Position numbers and translations under genes: made by a program. From positions 248,001 through 312,000 of the forward strand of contig NZ_FTNW01000004.1 in NCBI RefSeq assembly GCF_900156545.1: a stretch of DNA of 64,000 nucleotides. The letters are read 5' to 3'. This document shows positions 16,545-25,174 of the stretch, in pieces; within the stretch, counting starts at the first letter, position 1, and every line of letters begins with the position of its first letter. The DNA comes from Aquipseudomonas alcaligenes (GTDB lineage: Bacteria; Pseudomonadota; Gammaproteobacteria; Pseudomonadales; Pseudomonadaceae). A model generated the notes under the pieces. That model was given only the letters and a program-made list of their open reading frames with translations. It searched no databases and had not been told where the DNA came from.

Positions 16545-17273
16545 TCACCACTTCTCTATCCAGGGCCGCAGATCCAGCTCAAAGGTCCAGGCATCGCGCG
16601 GCTGGGCGTGCAGGAACCAGTAGTTGTCGGCGATGTGTTCTGGATCGAGGATACCGTCCTGCTCCTTGCGCGCATAAAGCTCGGGAAAGCTGTCGCGGAT
16701 AAAGGCGGTGTCGATGGCGCCGTCCACCACCACGTGGGCGACATGGATGTTCCGCGGCCCCAGCTCGCGCGCCATGCTCTGCGCCAGGGCGCGCACGCCG
16801 TGCTTGGCACCGGCGAAGGCGGCAAAGTGGGCGGCGCCGCGCAACCCGGCGGTGGCCCCGGTGAAGAGGATAGTGCCGCGCTCGCGGGTCACCATGCGGC
16901 GCGCCACCGCCTGGGCGGTGAGGAAGGCCGAGAAGCAGGCCATTTCCCAGATCTTGAAGTACTTGCGCGCGGTTTCCTCGAGGATGCTGCACGGCACGTT
17001 GGCGCCGATGTTGAAGACGAAGGCCTCGATCGGGCCGATGTCACGCTCAATGCCCTCGACCAGCGCGGCGACTTCCTCTTCCTTGCGCGCATCGGAGGCA
17101 AAACCATGCGCCTCGCCACCGGCGGCACGGATCTCGTCGACCAGCGGCTGCAGCTTGTCGGCACTGCGCCGGGTCACGCAAGCCACGTAGCCTTCACGAG
17201 CGAAGCGCTTGGCGATGGCCCCACCGGTCGCGTCGCCGGCGCCGATCACCAACACCACTTTCTTGTCGCTCAT
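16545..17273 (-). CDS. Short-chain dehydrogenase-like protein lacking the catalytic tyrosine
   Basis: A 242-residue Rossmann-fold SDR protein. The ATG at 17273 follows GAGGTGAG and is preferred to the in-frame GTG at 17282. The nucleotide-binding motif is VLVIGAGDATGGAIAKRFA (residues about 7-25), with an arginine-rich VTRRSADK suggesting NADP. In the active site the usual serine is threonine (TILFTGATAG) and the YxxxK tyrosine is phenylalanine (FAAFAGAKHGVRALAQ), the lysine being kept; the TTC codon is clear in the DNA. It may therefore be a non-classical or non-enzymatic SDR. It is divergent from a TetR gene across an operator-like palindrome. Substrate unknown. Confidence 0.88.
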   Translation of the reverse strand: MSDKKVVLVIGAGDATGGAIAKRFAREGYVACVTRRSADKLQPLVDEIRAAGGEAHGFASDARKEEEVAALVEGIERDIGPIEAFVFNIGANVPCSILEETARKYFKIWEMACFSAFLTAQAVARRMVTRERGTILFTGATAGLRGAAHFAAFAGAKHGVRALAQSMARELGPRNIHVAHVVVDGAIDTAFIRDSFPELYARKEQDGILDPEHIADNYWFLHAQPRDAWTFELDLRPWIEKW

Positions 17274-17291
17274 GCTGCTCACCTCATTTGA

Positions 17292-17305
17292 TAAACGATC
17301 GTTTA
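17292..17305. promoter_or_regulatory. Perfect 14-base palindrome, probable TetR operator
   Basis: TAAACGATCGTTTA is perfectly self-complementary and lies in the 83-base gap between the divergent SDR and TetR genes, where it could control both promoters. Autoregulatory TetR proteins typically bind palindromes of this size in such gaps. Confidence 0.75.
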
Positions 17306-17356
17306 GTTAACGGACGTTATGTTACGCTTGCGCACCCGTCAAGCAGGAGTTTCGTC

Positions 17357-17917
17357 ATGCGCTATTCCACCGAACACAAGGCGCAGACCCGTGACAAGCT
17401 GCTCGCCAGCAGCGGTGCGCTGGCCAAGCGCGGCGGCTTTTCCGCAACCGGGGTGGACGGTCTGATGAAAGCCATCGGCCTCACCGGCGGCGCCTTCTAC
17501 GGCCATTTCGCCTCCAAGGACGCGCTATTCGCCGCCATCGTCGAGCGCGAGCTGAGCCATAGCGTGGCACTACTGGGCAGCGACGGCAGTGCTGGCGACA
17601 AGCTGCAGCGCTGCCTGGATATCTACCTGACCATGCAGCACGTCGAACAGCCGGACAGCGGCTGCGCGCTACCCACCCTGGGCGCGGAGATTGCCCGCGC
17701 CGACCGCGCCGTGCGTGAGAACGCCGAGCACTGGCTGGTGCGCCTGCAGCAAGCCTGGGGCGAGGTCCTGGATGACCCGCAGCTGGCCTGGGCAATCCTC
17801 GCCCAGTGCGTCGGCGCACTGCTGGTGGCGCGCATGCTGGCCACGCCACAGCGCCAGGAAGAGGTACTGAACGCCAGCCGCCTCCTGCTGGATCGCCAGC
17901 TCGCCGGCGGCAACTGA
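17357..17917 (+). CDS. TetR-family transcriptional repressor
   Basis: A 186-residue TetR-type regulator. The ATG at 17357 follows CAGGAG (17344-17349), so the frame opening at 17288 is not used; that also leaves the operator palindrome untranslated. The N-terminal helix-turn-helix spans residues about 10-55 (GGFSATGVDGLMKAIGLTGG then AFYGHFASKDALF). The C-terminal ligand domain contains DSGCALPTLGAEIARAD, a pattern of the TetR_C group that often controls divergent oxidoreductases. It most likely represses itself and the SDR gene. The gene ends 3 bases before the convergent chemoreceptor gene. Confidence 0.92.
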   Translation: MRYSTEHKAQTRDKLLASSGALAKRGGFSATGVDGLMKAIGLTGGAFYGHFASKDALFAAIVERELSHSVALLGSDGSAGDKLQRCLDIYLTMQHVEQPDSGCALPTLGAEIARADRAVRENAEHWLVRLQQAWGEVLDDPQLAWAILAQCVGALLVARMLATPQRQEEVLNASRLLLDRQLAGGN

Positions 17918-17920
17918 ACC

Positions 17921-19006
17921 TCAGCGGCTCGCGGCGAGAACACCGAGAAGACGACTGACGTCCATGCTGGAGCCTTCCATAAGGTCGACAGCCCGCAGCA
18001 CCTGCTGCCACTCCTGACGCGCAGCGGCCTCCAGCGCCTGATGTGCGGCCTGGTGCACCTGACGGTGCGGCTCCTCCAGTTGCTGGAAGCTGCGCTCGCG
18101 TCCATAGAGGTCCATCGCCTCAACACTCTGGTACCAACGGCCCAGTCGGCAACTGTGGTGGTCGGACAAGGCTGCCGTGGTCTGTTGCTGGAACAGGCGC
18201 TGATAAAGGTCCAGCTTGAACAGCAAGTGGTCGAGCTTAACCGCCTCGCAGAAGGAGCTCAGGGCAATTCGCTCGATCAAGCCACTCATGTGCTCGCCCA
18301 GCACCACCATCTCATCCAGTGTCTGCGCCGAACGCGAGACATCACCGGACAGTCGGGAAGCCTCATCCGACAACGCGCCAATCGAGCGACTGGCACTGTC
18401 GGTTTCCTGGTTGATGCTGCCAACCAGCTGACTGATTTCCTGGGTCGCCTGGTGGGTGCGCTGGGCCAGGGCGCGGACCTCGTCGGCAACCACGGCAAAG
18501 CCGCGACCCTGCTCGCCAGCACGCGCCGCCTCGATGGCCGCGTTCAGCGCCAGCAGGTTGGTCTGATCGGAAATTGCCTTGATCAACTCGACAATGCGAC
18601 TGATCTCCCCCACCCGTTGCTGTAGCAGCCCTACGCTTTCCACACTGCTCACGCCTTGGGCGGCCATGCTGCTGAGTGAACTGGAGAAGCCGGCGAGCAG
18701 AGTGGAGGTCTCCTGAAACACGCCGCTGTGCTGACGCTGCTTGTCGACCTCGCTACGCAGCTGCTCGGCCTGGGCCACCACGCCATCACGAGTCTCGGCC
18801 AGCGATTCCTCGAAGCGGCCGAGCTTGCCCTGCAATTCGGTGTGATAACGGCTGACGCCATTCAATGCGTTCTGCTCATGCTGGCTCTGTTGCTGCAGAG
18901 AGCGCAGGTCATCAAGCTCATGCTGCAGCGCCGACTTCTCGGCCTGCAGCCGCTGAACATCCTGCTGCAGAGCCTCGCAGCGCAGGCGCCATTTTTTATT
19001 GAACAT
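17921..19006 (-). CDS. Cytoplasmic methyl-accepting chemotaxis protein with C-terminal CZB zinc domain
   Basis: A 361-residue soluble chemoreceptor; no membrane helix or HAMP domain is visible. Residues 1-65 form a coiled coil ([20 protein letters not shown]). The signalling tip is at about 140-190 ([20 protein letters not shown] then [17 protein letters not shown]), which contacts CheA and CheW. The C-terminal 110 residues form a chemoreceptor zinc-binding domain: histidine in [13 protein letters not shown], cysteine in [10 protein letters not shown] and histidines in HRQVHQAAH, the three-His one-Cys set. CZB receptors sense zinc availability or hypochlorite oxidation of the zinc-bound cysteine. 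No che genes are nearby. Confidence 0.92.
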   Translation of the reverse strand: MFNKKWRLRCEALQQDVQRLQAEKSALQHELDDLRSLQQQSQHEQNALNGVSRYHTELQGKLGRFEESLAETRDGVVAQAEQLRSEVDKQRQHSGVFQETSTLLAGFSSSLSSMAAQGVSSVESVGLLQQRVGEISRIVELIKAISDQTNLLALNAAIEAARAGEQGRGFAVVADEVRALAQRTHQATQEISQLVGSINQETDSASRSIGALSDEASRLSGDVSRSAQTLDEMVVLGEHMSGLIERIALSSFCEAVKLDHLLFKLDLYQRLFQQQTTAALSDHHSCRLGRWYQSVEAMDLYGRERSFQQLEEPHRQVHQAAHQALEAAARQEWQQVLRAVDLMEGSSMDVSRLLGVLAASR

Positions 19007-19286
19007 TCAGGGCAGACTCCAGAACTGATGGGAAGCAGCGCCACAAGCGACACTTCACTTGATGTCGGCACCTCTCAGGCAAGCTGAAGGGCGGCCATTG
19101 TTGTAGTTGTGATGGTGGCCATCTGCAATGATATTGACCCAAGTCGTCCTCGGCTGGCGACTGCCGGAAGGCGGATTCCGACTATTTATCAACGCTTCGT
19201 CGGACATGACTGGCTTGGCTTCGGCGAATACGTAAAATGCGCGCCCCGCGTTTTGACGCCATTATTTTGCCACCATCGAGCTCCTC

Positions 19287-20510
19287 ATGTTTGCCGCGGC
19301 TGCCGTACCCGATGTTCTGATTGCCGAGGCCGACCCCTGGACTGCCGATCTCCTGACCCAACTGGTCCTGGCGGCACGCCCGAATGCGCATATCCAGCAC
19401 TTTGCCGACGGCGAGGCCGCCCTGGCCCGCTGCCGGCGCAAACTGCCCGATCTGGTCATCGCAGACGGCGAGCTGCCCGGACTGGACGGCATCGAGCTGC
19501 TCCGTCAGCTGCGCCGCCACCCCCGCATTCCGGCGCTGCCCTGTGTGCTGATCAGCAGCCGGGTGGATGCCGCCAGCGTACGCGCGGTACTGCCACTGGC
19601 ACCTGCCGCCTACCTGGCCAAGCCATTCAACGCCGAGCTACTGCGCCAGCGCCTCGACGGCCTGTTGCCGGCGGCCGGCGGCGAGCGCCTGGCGGCACCG
19701 GCGGCGCTGCTGGTCAGTGATCTCGGCCAGTACCTTGACGATGTACGTGAAGAAGGCCAGGGCGCGCCGCTGCTGGCCGACGTCCGCAGCGCCGTGAGCA
19801 GCAGCCTGCAGGCCTACGACACCGACCTGGGCCAGCTGGCCCGCGAATTCGCCCGCGACCCGCAGATCACCGCCCGCCTGATTGCCGCCGCCAACAGCGC
19901 CGCCGAGCAGCGAGCCAGCATCTGCCAGACGCTCACCCAGGCCCTGCAGCGCCTGGGCGTGGCCCGCGTACTCAACCTGGTGCTGGGCATGGCCGTACAG
20001 CGCAATGCACGGCTGCAGGACCCGCGCCTGGCCGAGCTGGCCAGCCAGGTGGGCGAACAGGCGCAGCGCAGCGCCGAGTTGGCCCACTGGCTGGCTGCCC
20101 AACTGCGCCTGGACCATGAGCTGTGCTACACGGCGGGGCTGCTGCACAACATCGGCGAGCTGGCCCTGCTGCGCAGCCTGCAGGACTGGCAGGAAGCCGG
20201 AGGTGAGCTGAGCAACGAAGACATCGAGCAGGCCCTGCGTCGGCGTGCTGCCGGTTTTGGCTCGGCATTGCGCATCCGCTGGCGCCTGCCCTTCGGCCTG
20301 CGCGAGCTGATCGCTGCGTACTACGCCCTGGACAGCGGCGTCTTTTCCCGTGAGGCCCTGGTGCTCAACCTGGTGGCCCAGTTGCTGGCACTGCCGAGCA
20401 ACCAGCCGCTGGATACGCTGCTGGACAGCCGGGCCACACGCATGCTCGGTCTGCGCGGGGATTTCCTGAACCGTATTCCCGCGTACCTGCTCGACCGTCG
20501 TGGCAGTTAA
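19287..20510 (+). CDS. Response regulator with REC and HDOD domains
   Basis: A 407-residue cytoplasmic protein. Residues about 8-125 are a receiver domain: acidic pocket in LIAEADPW, phosphoacceptor aspartate in LVIADGELPGLDG near residue 58, and the conserved lysine in AAYLAKPF. Residues about 150-400 form an HDOD domain, the HD-superfamily variant usually without metal-dependent phosphodiesterase activity (ITARLIAAANSAA, LTQALQRLGVARVLNLVLG, and TAGLLHNIGELALL). HDOD proteins often act downstream of two-component or cyclic-di-GMP signalling. No partner kinase is adjacent. It is divergent from the chemoreceptor gene (280-base gap) and convergent with the GGDEF-EAL gene. Confidence 0.9.
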   Translation: MFAAAAVPDVLIAEADPWTADLLTQLVLAARPNAHIQHFADGEAALARCRRKLPDLVIADGELPGLDGIELLRQLRRHPRIPALPCVLISSRVDAASVRAVLPLAPAAYLAKPFNAELLRQRLDGLLPAAGGERLAAPAALLVSDLGQYLDDVREEGQGAPLLADVRSAVSSSLQAYDTDLGQLAREFARDPQITARLIAAANSAAEQRASICQTLTQALQRLGVARVLNLVLGMAVQRNARLQDPRLAELASQVGEQAQRSAELAHWLAAQLRLDHELCYTAGLLHNIGELALLRSLQDWQEAGGELSNEDIEQALRRRAAGFGSALRIRWRLPFGLRELIAAYYALDSGVFSREALVLNLVAQLLALPSNQPLDTLLDSRATRMLGLRGDFLNRIPAYLLDRRGS

Positions 20511-20519
20511 GGCGTTGCC

Positions 20520-23393
20520 CTAGCGCGGCAATGAGGGCTCCGCGAACAGCGCGTCGGCCAGCTCCGCCAGAGGGTGCGGACGACCGATGAAATAGCCCTG
20601 CGCGTAGTCGATGCCAAGCTCGCGCAGGCAATCCTGGGCTGCCGCGTTCTCGACGAACTCGGCAACGGTACGCAAGCCCAGCTGGCGGGCAATCTGCACC
20701 ATGGAGCCGACCATGGCGCGGTTGATCGGATCACGCTCGATGCCGCGCACGAAGGTGCCGTCGATCTTCAGCAGGTCCAGCGGCAAATGGCGCAAGTAGG
20801 CATAGGAGGCAAACCCGCTGCCGAAGTCATCCAGCGCCACCCTGAGGCCACGCCGACGCAAGCGCTCGATCCAGCCGGCGGAGCTGCCCAGCTCGGCCAG
20901 GGCCACCATCTCGGTGATTTCCAGGCACAGCCGGGTGGCTGGCAGACGATGGGTATCCAGCAATTCGTCGAGCAGGTCATGGAACTCCGGGTCGAGCAGC
21001 GAGGGTGCGCTGAGGTTGATGTTGACCTGGCCCAGCTCCATTTGATGGCGGGGATTGGCCGCCAGCCATTCGCAGTAGCGGCGCAGCACCCAGCGGTCGA
21101 TCTGGGCGAGAAAACCGTAGCGCTCGGCGGCGGCGAAGAACTGCCCGGGCGCCACCCACTCGCCGGACTGCGGATCGCGGTAACGCAGCAGGACCTCGTA
21201 GTGGAGGCCCTCCTCGCTCCCCTGCAACGGCCGCACCGGCTGGTAGAACAGCTCGAAGTGCTGCTGCTCGATGGCCTCGCGCAAACGCGCGATCCACTGC
21301 AGCTGGCGCTGGTGCTCGACCAGCGCGCCGTCGGCCGGGTTGAACAGGTGTACGCGGTTACGCCCCTGGGCCTTGGCCATGCTGCTGGCGTTGTCGGCCC
21401 AGTTCAGTGCTTCCTCCCAGTCGCGTACGCCGGACTCCAGTTCCAGCACACCGATGCTGACGCACAGGCGGAACGGGCGGCCGCCATAGCTGAAGACAAA
21501 CTCCTCGACCGCCTGGCGCAGCCGCTCAGCCTGCGCCAGCGCCTCGTGTCGCTCGCAGCCGGCGAGCAACACAGCAAACTCGTCGCCGCCGATGCGCGCC
21601 AGTTCGGCCTGGCTCGGCAGGCAGCCGAGCAGGTGGCCGGCCAGCTGGCGTAGCAGCTGGTCACCGGCCGAGTGGCCACAGAGATCGTTGACCTGCTTGA
21701 ACTGGTCGAGATCAAGGAACAACAGGTGGCTGAAACGCCTGCCATCACCCTCCAGGCTGCCCTGCAGCAGTCGCTCCAGCTCACGGCGGTTGACCAGGCC
21801 GGTGAGCGAGTCATGCGCCGCCTGGCGCGCCAGGCGCTGCTCCAGGGCTCGTCGTTCGCTGAGATCAACGACTATGCCTTCGATACAGTGCTGGCTGCGC
21901 TGCTCGTGAAGCGACAGATGTACCCAGCGGCTCTGCCCATCGGCGGCCTTCAGCTGTACCTCGCCACTGGCGGTGGGCTGCGCCTCACTCAACTGACCAC
22001 ACAGACGCTGCCAGTCGCCGGGGGCCAGCAGGCCCTGGATCGGCTGCGCCTGGAGCAGCTCGGCAGCGGACTCGGGACGGCCCAGCAGGCGCAGAAAGCT
22101 GGGATTGGTCTCCAGCAACAGGCCCTGGCGATTGCAACGGAAGATGCCCTCGGCGGCATTGCGAAACAGCCCGCGATACTGCTCCAGATTGACGATGGCC
22201 TGCTCGCGCGAAGCCAGCAGGGCCTGACGCACATCATCCAGCTGACGGCCATTGAGCATGCCGAAGAGGAACACCGAGATCACCGGCAGCCAGGCGTGTA
22301 GCAGGTCCAACCAGATATTGCGCGGCATCACCCCGGCACGACTCAGCCCCAGCATCAGCATCAGCAGGATGGCAGCGCTCCAGAACAGCGCGAACCAGCC
22401 GGCATAAGGGCGCCGCAGGTACAGGGCAACCAGGGTCAGGCCAAGCTGGAACAGCCCAGTCAGTAACATCATCAGGTTGACCGCCTCGGCCGAACCCTGG
22501 CGCCCGCCGCTGATCTGCACCCAGATCAGGGTGATACCGTGCGCGGCAATCAACAGGTGGCGCAACAGGCGCGGCAGCCCTTGGTCCAGGCGCAGCGAGG
22601 CGCTGATGAACAGGGTGCTGCAGACCAGGGTGAGTACGCCGAACAGGTTGGTCTCGAACGGCGCGACCCAGGGCACATGGCGCCACAGCAGCAGGTTGGT
22701 CAGGTCGTTGATCGATGCGGTGTACCAGGCAACGCTGAAGATGGTCGCGCAGTAGTAGCCGAGGCGCCGATCCGGCGAAGCAACGAACTTGAGCAGATGG
22801 AACAGGGCCATCACCAGCAGGGCGCCGACGATCAGCCCATTGCCCAACCAGCTGGTCGCCAGCAGGCGGTCCTTCTGCTCGGCGGGTATCAGCTTGAGCG
22901 GCAGGCCGATGGAGGAGCTACTGGAGATGCGCAGCAACAGCTCCTGTGGCGCACTGCCCAGGGTCGGCAGCGGCAGCAGGAAAGCACGCCCCGGCTCGTC
23001 GCGCCGGGCGAAGGGCAGGCGGTCGCCGACCTGGCGGTAGAGCTGTAGCTGGTCGCCAACCAGGACCCACAGCTGCACATCGTCGAGGAAGGCGTGATCC
23101 AGCCACAGGTAGTAACGCTCACCGGCCCGCCCCTGCAGCTTGAAGCCCAGCCACCAGGCACTGTCGCTCCAGCCCAGCGAGGGCACAGCGCGCAGTTCCG
23201 TGCCCTCGCTCAGGAGGCGGCCACGCGCCTGGTACAGCGACAGTTGGCCCGAGGCGTCTTCCAGCAGACGCACGGCCGGCACCGTGTCGACATCGGCGCG
23301 GCGCAGATCGAGCAGCGGCAACTCGGCCCTCACGACACCGCTGAGCAGGCACAGACACAGCAGGAACAGGAGCCGGCGGAAGGCGAACTGCAT
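20520..23393 (-). CDS. 7TMR-DISM sensor with PAS, GGDEF and EAL domains
   Basis: A 957-residue inner-membrane cyclic-di-GMP protein. Order: signal peptide (1-23), periplasmic 7TMR-DISM extracellular domain (about 35-180), seven-helix membrane module (about 185-385), PAS (about 400-510), GGDEF (about 525-685) and EAL (about 695-950). The cyclase motif ARIGGDEFAVLL is intact, but no RxxD inhibitory site precedes it. The phosphodiesterase residues look intact: YEVLLRY, NINLSAPSLLD, LCLEITE, ALDDFGSGFASY, LLKIDGTF and AQGYFIGRP. It may therefore make or degrade cyclic-di-GMP in response to a periplasmic ligand, perhaps a carbohydrate. Net activity cannot be read from sequence. Confidence 0.93.
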   Translation of the reverse strand: MQFAFRRLLFLLCLCLLSGVVRAELPLLDLRRADVDTVPAVRLLEDASGQLSLYQARGRLLSEGTELRAVPSLGWSDSAWWLGFKLQGRAGERYYLWLDHAFLDDVQLWVLVGDQLQLYRQVGDRLPFARRDEPGRAFLLPLPTLGSAPQELLLRISSSSSIGLPLKLIPAEQKDRLLATSWLGNGLIVGALLVMALFHLLKFVASPDRRLGYYCATIFSVAWYTASINDLTNLLLWRHVPWVAPFETNLFGVLTLVCSTLFISASLRLDQGLPRLLRHLLIAAHGITLIWVQISGGRQGSAEAVNLMMLLTGLFQLGLTLVALYLRRPYAGWFALFWSAAILLMLMLGLSRAGVMPRNIWLDLLHAWLPVISVFLFGMLNGRQLDDVRQALLASREQAIVNLEQYRGLFRNAAEGIFRCNRQGLLLETNPSFLRLLGRPESAAELLQAQPIQGLLAPGDWQRLCGQLSEAQPTASGEVQLKAADGQSRWVHLSLHEQRSQHCIEGIVVDLSERRALEQRLARQAAHDSLTGLVNRRELERLLQGSLEGDGRRFSHLLFLDLDQFKQVNDLCGHSAGDQLLRQLAGHLLGCLPSQAELARIGGDEFAVLLAGCERHEALAQAERLRQAVEEFVFSYGGRPFRLCVSIGVLELESGVRDWEEALNWADNASSMAKAQGRNRVHLFNPADGALVEHQRQLQWIARLREAIEQQHFELFYQPVRPLQGSEEGLHYEVLLRYRDPQSGEWVAPGQFFAAAERYGFLAQIDRWVLRRYCEWLAANPRHQMELGQVNINLSAPSLLDPEFHDLLDELLDTHRLPATRLCLEITEMVALAELGSSAGWIERLRRRGLRVALDDFGSGFASYAYLRHLPLDLLKIDGTFVRGIERDPINRAMVGSMVQIARQLGLRTVAEFVENAAAQDCLRELGIDYAQGYFIGRPHPLAELADALFAEPSLPR

Positions 23394-23458
23394 CGGTACG
23401 ACCTGAAAACCAAGAAGGGATTGCTGGCAAAACGCCTTCTTTCAGCTTAGCCCAAGCC

Positions 23459-24145
23459 TCAGGCCACGCCTGCGGCCTGGCGCAAAGTCCCGAGATCAGT
23501 GATCTCGATTTCGCCGTAGGTGAGACGTAGCGCACCCCGCGCCTCCAGGTCCTTGAGGATCTGGTTGGTGGTCTGTCGCGACAGGCCGAGCATCAGCGCC
23601 AGCTGCTCCTGGGCCAGGTGCAACACCCGACGCGGACCGGTCTCACCATAACCCTCGGCCATCATCAGCAGGCGTCGTGCCAGACGTGGCGCAGCCGGCA
23701 ACAGGCTCATCTCTTCCAGCGCGATGAAGGCCAGGCGCAGCTTCTGGCTCATCAGCAGGGCGAAGTCGCGCCAGTAGCCGGGCTCGCGCGCGAGCAGGGC
23801 CTGCAAGGCGGATTGTGGCACTTGCAGCAGGCGTGCCGGGCCCTCGGCATAGGCATCGTGGGTACGCGGCTGGCCATCGAACAGGGAAATCTCGCCAAAC
23901 CAGTAAGGCGGCTCGACCAGGGTCAGCAGCGCCTCCTTGCCGTCACGACTGACCGCGCCCACGCGCATCATCCCCTCAAGCACCGCGTACAGCCCGCAGG
24001 GTGGATCGCCACGGCGGAACAGGCGCTGCCCTGGCTCCAGCTGCAGCAGCCGCGCCTCGCCCAGCAGCGCGTCACGCAAGGCAGAGGGCAAGTGGCTGAA
24101 CCACTGGCCGCTTTCCAGCAGGGGGCGAATCTCGGTCATGGTCAT
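23459..24145 (-). CDS. Crp/Fnr-family transcriptional regulator
   Basis: A 228-residue regulator. Residues about 15-130 form a cyclic-nucleotide-binding-type beta barrel (GQRLFRRGDPPCGLYAVLEG, then FGEISLFDGQPRTHDAYAEG). The C-terminal winged helix at about 165-215 has the recognition region LALMLGLSRQTTNQILKDLE. The iron-sulfur cysteines of Fnr are absent, so it is closer to Crp or to effector-free members. Starts at 24145 and 24139 are both possible. It is divergent from the DUF962 gene across 78 bases. The target genes and ligand are not apparent. Confidence 0.9.
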   Translation of the reverse strand: MTMTEIRPLLESGQWFSHLPSALRDALLGEARLLQLEPGQRLFRRGDPPCGLYAVLEGMMRVGAVSRDGKEALLTLVEPPYWFGEISLFDGQPRTHDAYAEGPARLLQVPQSALQALLAREPGYWRDFALLMSQKLRLAFIALEEMSLLPAAPRLARRLLMMAEGYGETGPRRVLHLAQEQLALMLGLSRQTTNQILKDLEARGALRLTYGEIEITDLGTLRQAAGVA

Positions 24146-24223
24146 TGTCGGCTAGGTGACAGTCGTGCAGCGGGGGCTGGCGAGATCATGCCACCACCCT
24201 GCCTTGCTGAGGACCTACAAAAA

Positions 24224-24751
24224 ATGAAAACCCTCGTCGATCATCTCGGCCAATACGCGGAATACCACCGCGACCGCCGCAACATATTCAGCCACTTCAT
24301 CGGTATTCCGATGATAGTCGTGGCCGTCGCCGTCCTGCTGTCACGCCCCGGCTGGGAGTTGGCCGGCCTGTGGATCTCACCGGCGCTGCTCACGGCCATT
24401 GCCGCAGGCTTTTTCTATTTGCGCCTGGACCTGCGCTTCGGCGTCCTCATGGGCGCGCTGCTGGCGCTGTGCCTGTGGGCAGGCGCTGTGCTGGCGCAGC
24501 AGACCACCGCACTCTGGCTGAGCGCCGGACTCGGCCTGTTCGTGGTGGGCTGGATCATCCAGTTCATCGGCCACTACTACGAAGGCCGCAAGCCGGCCTT
24601 CGTCGATGACCTGATGGGGCTGGTAGTCGGCCCCCTGTTCGTGGTCGCGGAACTCGGCTTCCTGCTCGGCCTGCGCGCCGAAGTCCAGCAGGCCGTGGAG
24701 CACCGCGCCGGTCCCACCTGCATCCGCCCGCGCAAGGCGCTGGCATCCTGA
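24224..24751 (+). CDS. DUF962/Mpo1-like membrane protein
   Basis: A 175-residue polytopic membrane protein. The family hallmarks are the N-terminal YAEYHRDRRNIFSHFIGIPM and the C-terminal WIIQFIGHYYEGRKPAFVDD followed by GPLFVVAELGF, with histidines likely to bind metal. Yeast Mpo1 of this family is an iron-dependent dioxygenase acting on 2-hydroxy fatty acids, so lipid oxidation is possible; the bacterial role is untested. Four hydrophobic helices are visible. The last 20 residues are polar. The ATG at 24224 is chosen for the conserved N-terminus. Confidence 0.85.
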   Translation: MKTLVDHLGQYAEYHRDRRNIFSHFIGIPMIVVAVAVLLSRPGWELAGLWISPALLTAIAAGFFYLRLDLRFGVLMGALLALCLWAGAVLAQQTTALWLSAGLGLFVVGWIIQFIGHYYEGRKPAFVDDLMGLVVGPLFVVAELGFLLGLRAEVQQAVEHRAGPTCIRPRKALAS

Positions 24752-25174
24752 CCCCGCCGCGGCTGCATCGCGGCCGCCACCCGGCCGGCGCACCAGCGTA
24801 GTCTGGCGTGCCGGCGACTACATAGCGTCGCCTCTGCGACATTTTCTGCCGCCTGCCGCAGGCCGCCCCGCCCATCCGGGCAAATCGACGAACGGCCATT
24901 CACGCGCCGAATGCCGCTCTGCGCCGCGATCTGCCGCAAATCGCGGCGCGCACCAGCAATATCGGCACTTTGCGAACCAACACAGGAACTACAAGTCACA
25001 CCATGACTTGTAGTTATTAATCAGTACCGCTTCAGAATTTCTTGAAGGCCTTCGCAATCGCCTGCAAAATGCCGCGCCCGCCCTCTTCCGGTGCGGCTTT
25101 GTGCTGATCCCACACACCCGCGTGCCACACGTAGTGCGCTGGTTCACCAAAACGATCACGCAGGAGATTTCTCA
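24752..25174. other. Gene-free interval upstream of pntAA with two strong dyads
   Basis: This 423-base interval has GC-rich sequence, two perfect hairpins (described separately) and the pntAA leader. A 65-codon minus-strand frame ending at 25032 overlaps the pntAA start and has no ribosome binding site, so it is not annotated as a gene. The promoter for the transhydrogenase operon probably lies between 24950 and 25150. Confidence 0.45.
24921..25015. promoter_or_regulatory. Two adjacent perfect dyads upstream of pntAA
   Basis: Dyad one: GCGCCGCGAT (24921-24930) and ATCGCGGCGC (24940-24949), 9-base loop. Dyad two: AACTACAAGTCA (24987-24998) and TGACTTGTAGTT (25004-25015), 5-base loop. Neither is followed by a clear T-run on either strand, so operator or mRNA-leader roles are as likely as termination. 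They lie 160-250 bases before the pntAA start. Confidence 0.5.
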
